A DNA stretch of 51,570 nucleotides from a virus: positions 1 to 51,570 of IMG/VR virus record IMGVR_UViG_3300034142_000033; one strand, 5' to 3'. Position numbers and translations under genes: made by a program. Below the pieces are notes generated by a model. It searched no databases. It was given only the letters and a program-made list of their open reading frames with translations, and was not told the origin of the DNA. Shown piece by piece: positions 47,619-51,570 of the stretch. Within the stretch, counting starts at the first letter, position 1. Every line of letters begins with the position of its first letter.

Positions 47619-48451
47619 CCGACGATCGCAAGATCAGCGCCCCGACGCGCCGCATGGAAAAGATACTCGACGCGCCATTCGTGCCGAGAGAGCAAAGGAC
47701 TTCGACCGTGAGAGAAGATGTGGAGCGGCTGAGCTTTCAGGACCGCGTTCGGCCTTGGATGATGGCCTGCTTCGGGCCGGAGATCAGCGCCGATCGCATG
47801 GAGCGCAATCACCGCTTTTTCGAGGAAGCCGGGGAGCTGGTTCAGTCGCTCGGCATGACCGAAGACGAAGCACATCAGCTTGTCAGCTATACATGGGGGC
47901 GGCCGGCCGGCGAGCCATTCCAGGAAAGCGGCGGGGTCAGCGTCACACATGCGGCGCTCTGCCTCGCAGCTGGCATAGATCAGGACGAAGCCGCCGAAGC
48001 CGAACTCGCCCGCATCTGGACGAAGGTGGAGCAGATCAGGGCCAAGCAGGCTGCCAAGCCGAAGCACTCGCCGCTCCCCGCCTCCCCCTCTCCCATAGGG
48101 GACGATGGGGTCGAACGGGCACTGGACGCCGCCTTGGCCGAAATCTGCGTCGTGATGGCGTTTTGCGGGCGCGGCCCCGGCGGCACCAACAACGCCGACC
48201 CGGCGAAATGGGCGGAGATGTGTTCGCAGCTTGGAGATCGCCTCGCTCCGGTTGAACGGCAGGTTCGCGCCGCCATCGCTGCCCTCGCCTCACATCCCAA
48301 GCCCTCAGTACAAGAAGAGGTGGTGGACAAAGCCGCGCTGGCTTGGGAGCGATACCCTGACGTGAGCATTCGCGATATCTCCCGTCGCGAGGCTTTCTGC
48401 GAAGGCTTCCGTGCAGCTCTCACCCGTATTGGGGAGGTGGATGGTGGCTGA
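47615..48451 (+). CDS. MazG-like NTP pyrophosphohydrolase-type protein
   Basis: A 278-residue protein from ATG 47615. Residues 55-150 fit a MazG-like helical bundle: MERNHRFFEEAGELVQSLGM with acidic EEAGE, then TEDEAHQLVSYTWGRPAGEP and GVSVTHAALCLAAGIDQDEA, ELARIWTKVEQIRAKQAAKP. The C-terminal part (helices around FRAALTRIGE) is unlike MazG. Phage MazG proteins act on (d)NTPs or alarmones; this one's substrate is unknown. It overlaps the excisionase start. Confidence 0.7.
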   Translation: MTDDRKISAPTRRMEKILDAPFVPREQRTSTVREDVERLSFQDRVRPWMMACFGPEISADRMERNHRFFEEAGELVQSLGMTEDEAHQLVSYTWGRPAGEPFQESGGVSVTHAALCLAAGIDQDEAAEAELARIWTKVEQIRAKQAAKPKHSPLPASPSPIGDDGVERALDAALAEICVVMAFCGRGPGGTNNADPAKWAEMCSQLGDRLAPVERQVRAAIAALASHPKPSVQEEVVDKAALAWERYPDVSIRDISRREAFCEGFRAALTRIGEVDGG

Positions 48452-48731
48452 CCTGCTCACCTCGGCCGAGGCCGCCCGGCGCATCCGGGTCAGCACCAAG
48501 ACGCTGCGGCAGCTGCGGCGCGCGGGACATATCCGCTATGTCGCCGTGACCGAGCGAAAGCTGCTATATCGTCCCGAAGATTGCGACGACTTCATCGAAT
48601 CGCGCGCCAGGAAGGACGTGCCGTGTCCGTCTACAAACCGAAGAACTCGCCCTACTTCCAGTTCGACTTCGTATGGAAAGGTCGTCGCGTTTACGGCTCG
48701 ACAGGCTGCCGGAACCGGCGCGACGCGCTAG
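48441..48731 (+). CDS. Excisionase/MerR-like HTH DNA-binding protein
   Basis: A 96-residue protein from ATG 48441 with GGGGAGG four bases upstream. Residues 4-55 form the excisionase HTH (LLTSAEAARRIRVSTKTLRQ, LRRAGHIRYVAVTERKLLYR). The tail after residue 60 overlaps the integrase start by about 109 bases in another frame and is Ser/Thr-rich, so functional part may end earlier. Position before integrase fits Xis. Confidence 0.78.
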   Translation: MVADLLTSAEAARRIRVSTKTLRQLRRAGHIRYVAVTERKLLYRPEDCDDFIESRARKDVPCPSTNRRTRPTSSSTSYGKVVAFTARQAAGTGATR

Positions 48732-49726
48732 CCTATGAGGCGCGCGAGCGTCACAAGCTGCTGCTCCCGGCGAAGGAGCGCCCGCCGATCACCGTCGATG
48801 AAGCCTGCGGCCTCTATCAGGACAAGGTCGGCGACCAACCGAGCTGGCCGACCACGCGCTACATGCTCCAGTCGCTGATCGACGGCCTCGGCGCCGGCCG
48901 CCTGCTGTCCGACGTCGGCCAGCGCGACCTCTTGCATTTCTTCTCGCGCCGCCGCGCCGGGCCGGGCGGACGCATCCGCTCCAACGCCACCATCAACCGC
49001 GAGATCGAGAATGCCCGCGCCGTCTGGCGCTGGGCGGCCAGCGCGCGCTACGACGTCGGCGAGATGCCCGATTGGGGCGCGCTGATGCTGAAGGTGCCGG
49101 CCAAGGCCCCCCGCGAGCTCAGCGCGGCCGAGGAGCCCCGCCTGTTCGAGGAGATCCGCGAGGACCTGGTCGACTTCTGCCGCTTCGCGCTGAAAACCGG
49201 GTGGCGCAGGGCCGAGCTGCTCGGCCTGCGATGGGCCGACGTCGATTTCGGCGCAGCGATCGCTGAGACCCGGATCAAAGGCGGCGACATCGTCAAGCGG
49301 CCGCTCACGCCCGAGATGGTGGCGATCGTCGCTGGGCAGCCGCGCGTCGGTCCGTTCGTCTTCACCTATGTCTGCCGCGTGTCCAAAAGCCGCTATGTCG
49401 ACAGGCGAGGGCGCCTTCAGCCGGCTAGGCGCAAGGGCGAGCGTTATCCGCTGACCGCGACCGTGCTCCGCAAGCCGTGGGCCGCGGCCAAGGCCGCCGC
49501 CGGCGTCGAGGCCTTCCGGCTCCATGACCTGCGCCACACCCGCGGCACCCGGATCCTGCGCGCGACCGGCAATCTCGTAGCCGCCAAGGAGGCGCTGAAG
49601 CACCGCAGCATCAAGACGACGATGCGCTACGCCCACGCCTTTGACGACGACGTGCGCCGCGCGCTCGAGGTATCCGACTCCCGGTCTATTCCCGAAGCCG
49701 CTCCGGCCGACCGTCGAAAAGCCTAG
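48623..49726 (+). CDS. Tyrosine recombinase integrase
   Basis: A 367-residue protein from GTG 48623, with AGGAAGG upstream. The N-terminal SAM-like and core-binding part begins VSVYKPKNSPYFQFDFVWKG; the catalytic residues follow: R in TGWRRAELLGLRW, HxxR in LHDLRHTRGTRIL, H in LKHRSIKTT and the tyrosine in TTMRYAHAFD. Ends 35 bp before attR. It recombines phage and host at the tRNA-Val repeat. Confidence 0.95.
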   Translation: MSVYKPKNSPYFQFDFVWKGRRVYGSTGCRNRRDALAYEARERHKLLLPAKERPPITVDEACGLYQDKVGDQPSWPTTRYMLQSLIDGLGAGRLLSDVGQRDLLHFFSRRRAGPGGRIRSNATINREIENARAVWRWAASARYDVGEMPDWGALMLKVPAKAPRELSAAEEPRLFEEIREDLVDFCRFALKTGWRRAELLGLRWADVDFGAAIAETRIKGGDIVKRPLTPEMVAIVAGQPRVGPFVFTYVCRVSKSRYVDRRGRLQPARRKGERYPLTATVLRKPWAAAKAAAGVEAFRLHDLRHTRGTRILRATGNLVAAKEALKHRSIKTTMRYAHAFDDDVRRALEVSDSRSIPEAAPADRRKA

Positions 49727-49761
49727 CTTTTCCGCGCGTCTCGCGGGGTCAGCGCTCCCTC

Positions 49762-49804
49762 GTGTAAACGAGATGCTCTACCAACTGAGCTAAGCGCCCG
49801 CGCC
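49762..49804. repeat. attR core with tRNA-Val 5'-half fragment
   Basis: The 43 bases match 23-65. The tRNA part (49762-49799, minus strand) stops after the anticodon loop; the 3' side then reads phage DNA. It holds the original 5' end of the tRNA next to chromosomal upstream sequence. Confidence 0.93.
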
Positions 49805-49849
49805 AGGCGGTTCAGCGCCCCTGCCATGGGCCGGCGGCGCGGGCAAGCC

Positions 49850-49948
49850 TCAGAGCCAGCCGAGCACCGCCAGCAGGACCAACGTCGCCAGCACCGAGAT
49901 GAGGATCGAGCCGAGGCAGCCCAGGCGATTGGAGAAAAAGAAGAACAA
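49850..49948 (-). CDS. Small membrane protein of the host
   Basis: A 32-residue protein from a TTG at 49948 with GGGAG eight bases upstream. LFFFFSNRLGCLGSILISVL then a single span LATLVLLAVLGWL. The pattern is common among short host membrane proteins. The longer frame to 50038 seems untranslated. No stop problem. Confidence 0.5.
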   Translation of the reverse strand: MFFFFSNRLGCLGSILISVLATLVLLAVLGWL

Positions 49949-50042
49949 GGGCGTGCTCCCGCGGTGATCCGGACACAACGCAGGAGATGGGGTTCGTTCC
50001 AAGGCTGTAGCAGGAGAGTGATCAGTCGAACTGAACAATCCC

Positions 50043-50220
50043 GCTCATCCTGAGGAGGGACTGAGCCTTGGCGAAGGCCCGTCTCGAAGGACCTCGGTGC
50101 GTCCTTCGAGACGCCGGTTCGACAGGCTCACCGGCTCCTCAGGATGAGCGGCATGGTGCGTCCTTCGAGACGGGCCTTCCCCCGGATCAAGTCCGGCGTC
50201 AGTCCCTCCTCAGGATGAGC
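50043..50220. repeat. 178-bp inverted-repeat element in the chromosome
   Basis: The ends (50043-50064 and 50199-50220) are perfect 22-base inverted copies. Nested inside, two further units around CGTCTCGAAGGAC (50079-50091) and its complement (50160-50172) pair, and a third copy (50101-50113) is close. It has no gene. It looks like a MITE or REP type element of this host. Confidence 0.8.
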
Positions 50221-50254
50221 CGATTTTTCCAACGTAACCCGCTAAGCCCAACCC

Positions 50255-50818
50255 CTACAAATTCCGAATCAGCCTTGTGGCGACGGCGGCCCAGGCGGGG
50301 TCGGCCACCACGGTCTGGCGCTGGCCCGCGCCGAGCGGGAGGATGTGGAGCTTGCCCTCCTCGCGGCCGATCAGGCGGCCGAACACGAAGCGGCCGGCCG
50401 GGCGCGGGAGCAGCACGTCGCGGTTCATCGCCTGCGCGAACCCCTCGGGCCCGAGCCGGGTCGCCCAGATCTCGTCGCCGGCGCGATATTCGCCGACGCT
50501 GCCCTCGACCCGGATCGCGACCAGCCCGGGCTCGGCCTGCGGGGGGATCGCCACCCCCGGCCGGCGCGGCGCATGGGCGCCGTCATGGGCGAGCGTCGCG
50601 GCGACCGGCACGTCCTCGCGGTCGGGCAGGGTGACGAGATCGGACGCTTCCACGCCGAGCGCCTTGGCGATGCGGTTCAGCCAGCCGACCGAGACGGTGC
50701 GGGTGCCGGTCTCGAGCCGGCCGATCGTCTGCGGCGTGGTCGGCGGATCGCAGCGGTCGGCCACGTCCTGCAGGGTCATGCGCTTGGCGCGGCGGACGTC
50801 GCGGATGCGGGTGATCAT
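50255..50818 (-). CDS. XRE regulator with S24-like C-terminal part
   Basis: A 187-residue protein from ATG 50818. Residues 4-60 form the HTH (RIRDVRRAKRMTLQDVADRC, QTIGRLETGTRTVSVGWLNR). The C-terminal half resembles S24/LexA-like folds (GLVAIRVEGSVGEYRAGDEI, then RDVLLPRPAGRFVFGRL), but no catalytic Ser-Lys pair is clear. It is a host gene beside the prophage. An ordinary regulator. Confidence 0.75.
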   Translation of the reverse strand: MITRIRDVRRAKRMTLQDVADRCDPPTTPQTIGRLETGTRTVSVGWLNRIAKALGVEASDLVTLPDREDVPVAATLAHDGAHAPRRPGVAIPPQAEPGLVAIRVEGSVGEYRAGDEIWATRLGPEGFAQAMNRDVLLPRPAGRFVFGRLIGREEGKLHILPLGAGQRQTVVADPAWAAVATRLIRNL

Positions 50819-50914
50819 GGCTGAAGAATCCTGTACCATGCCGGTTATTTCACTTTCCTACATGCAATCCACAGTGGCAAGACATTTCTCCGGAGGGCGA
50901 CTCGGGGAAGGGTG

Positions 50915-51430
50915 ATGGGTGCGTTGAGGAGGAACCGGCTGCTGGCGGAGCGGCCGCTGCCGAGGGACGGGCAGGAACGGGCCCGGCCCGGCGGTCCCAA
51001 GCCGGCCGCGCGCGGCGCCAATGCGCGCTCGGTCACCGTCAACCTCGCCGAATCGCCGCTCGGCTGGCTGAAGTCGCGGGGGCTGGTCAGTGACCGGCAG
51101 CTGCAGGCCGGCGAGCGGCTCCGCGAGGATTGGGAGCGGGCGCAGCTCAGCCCGCGCGTGACCATGCAATGGGACGCGCCGCCGCTCGCCAAGGTGCGGC
51201 GCGGGCCGCCGGTGGACGTCGCGACCGACGCCCAGATGGCGGCCAAACGGCGCTTCGAGGCGGCGATGGCCGAAGTGGGGGCGGGGATGAGCGACGTGAT
51301 GTGGCGGATCGTGTGCGCGGGGGAAGGCATGCGCGACGCCGAGCGCGCGCTGGGCTGGCCGGCGCGGGCGGGCAAATTGGTGCTCGGCCTCGCGCTCGAC
51401 CGGTTGGCCGACCATTATCGCCTGCGCTGA
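50915..51430 (+). CDS. DUF6456 domain protein, host
   Basis: A 171-residue protein from ATG 50915 (GTG at 50912 is an alternative). Residues 35-70 read SVTVNLAESPLGWLKSRGLV, followed by the helical DUF6456 pattern LQAGERLREDWERAQLSPRV and FEAAMAEVGAGMSDVMWRIV with CAGEGMRDAERALGWPARAG. Found in sphingomonads and other alphaproteobacteria. Role is unknown. Divergent from the XRE gene upstream. Confidence 0.8.
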   Translation: MGALRRNRLLAERPLPRDGQERARPGGPKPAARGANARSVTVNLAESPLGWLKSRGLVSDRQLQAGERLREDWERAQLSPRVTMQWDAPPLAKVRRGPPVDVATDAQMAAKRRFEAAMAEVGAGMSDVMWRIVCAGEGMRDAERALGWPARAGKLVLGLALDRLADHYRLR

Positions 51431-51465
51431 CCCGCGAGCAGCGGAGTCGCCCGCAAGCGAGGGGC

Positions 51466-51570
51466 TCAGCCGGTCAGCGAACGGCCGGCGTGGTGAAAGA
51501 AGACCGGGCGATTGTTGCGGGTGTGGATCGCCGCGCCGCCGCGCGCGCTCGCGTCCTGGAGCGGCAAAGC
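51466..51570 (-). CDS. C-terminal end of a host gene, partial
   Basis: An open frame of 34 codons reads into the window from the right and stops with TGA at 51468-51466. It ends AAIHTRNNRPVFFHHAGRSL with TG as last residues. Not recognised. Confidence 0.55.
   Translation of the reverse strand, partial: ALPLQDASARGGAAIHTRNNRPVFFHHAGRSLTG

Larger units (their letters stand above)
23..49804. mobile_element. Complete lambda-type siphovirus prophage integrated at tRNA-Val(TAC)
   Basis: The element is bounded by a 43-bp perfect direct repeat (23-65 and 49762-49804). It contains, in phage order, integrase, excisionase, repressor, replication protein, terminase, portal, protease, capsid, tail tube, tape measure, tail hub and lysis genes. 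The head genes follow the lambda order (small terminase, A, W-like, B, C with nested scaffold, D, E), while the tape measure and DUF6441 genes point to a long non-contractile tail. All structural genes lie on the minus strand. Core structural genes look intact, so the phage may be inducible. A DUF5131 frameshift and a DUF4410 remnant are the only visible breaks. Confidence 0.95.

Noticed and set aside
50040-50220. Possible CRISPR array in the right flank
   Set aside because: The repeats are inverted and nested, not direct with equal spacers; it is an inverted-repeat element.
50255-50818. Second prophage repressor
   Set aside because: It is outside the att repeat and diverges from an ordinary host gene; no catalytic Ser-Lys pair is clear, so it is treated as a host regulator.

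Overview
The window is a complete integrated siphovirus-type prophage of about 49.8 kb (roughly 23 to 49804) in a GC-rich alphaproteobacterial chromosome, most likely a member of the Sphingomonadaceae. The host call is inference. It rests on the codon and GC pattern, the palindromic host repeats at 50043-50220, and a DUF6456-type gene at 50915-51430. A 43-bp perfect direct repeat (23-65 and 49762-49804) made of the 5' half of a tRNA-Val(TAC) gene bounds the element. The tyrosine integrase ends 35 bp inside the right repeat.

Layout. 192-2700 is a left-end accessory patch: an unknown gene, an XRE/PD-(D/E)XK fusion, and a lower-GC plus-strand pair with an intrinsic terminator and a degenerate ImmA/IrrE-like protein. 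2726-4591 is the lysis module: small membrane protein, lipoprotein, HEXXH protein, holin-like protein and muramidase. 4616-17527 is the tail module, including a PAS-like membrane protein, tail hub, an M23-containing tape measure, a tail chaperone with a classical -1 slippery heptamer, and the tail tube. 17600-26504 is a lambda-type head and packaging module: major capsid E, decoration D, S49 protease with nested scaffold, portal B, gpW-like protein, terminase A and small terminase, interrupted by an XRE gene with its own terminator. 26731-39864 is the leftward early operon: primase-helicase, PP-loop (PAPS reductase-like) protein, two adenine methyltransferases, a frameshifted DUF5131 gene, DUF4326, small unknowns, and the CII-like and Cro-like regulators. 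39880-42219 is the immunity region, with a leaderless-looking S24 repressor, a co-transcribed secreted SHOCT protein, and five copies of the operator GTTAGAnnnnTCTAAC. 42256-49726 is the rightward operon: small unknowns, a large C5 methyltransferase with nine degenerate repeats, a MazG-like protein, excisionase and integrase. Chromosomal DNA follows 49804.

How it works together. The repressor at 39965 should hold both the leftward promoter (three operators) and the rightward promoter (an operator between its -35 and -10). Nearly all genes in each operon are coupled by ATGA or GTGA overlaps, so two long transcripts cover most of the phage.

The least expected signal is a dispersed family of hairpins. 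Each has a short centre of the form AAGT-NNN-ACTT and arms that differ in sequence from copy to copy but stay complementary. At least eleven copies, plus two larger compound versions, sit mostly just upstream of, or just inside, translation starts. One is inserted in frame in the primase.
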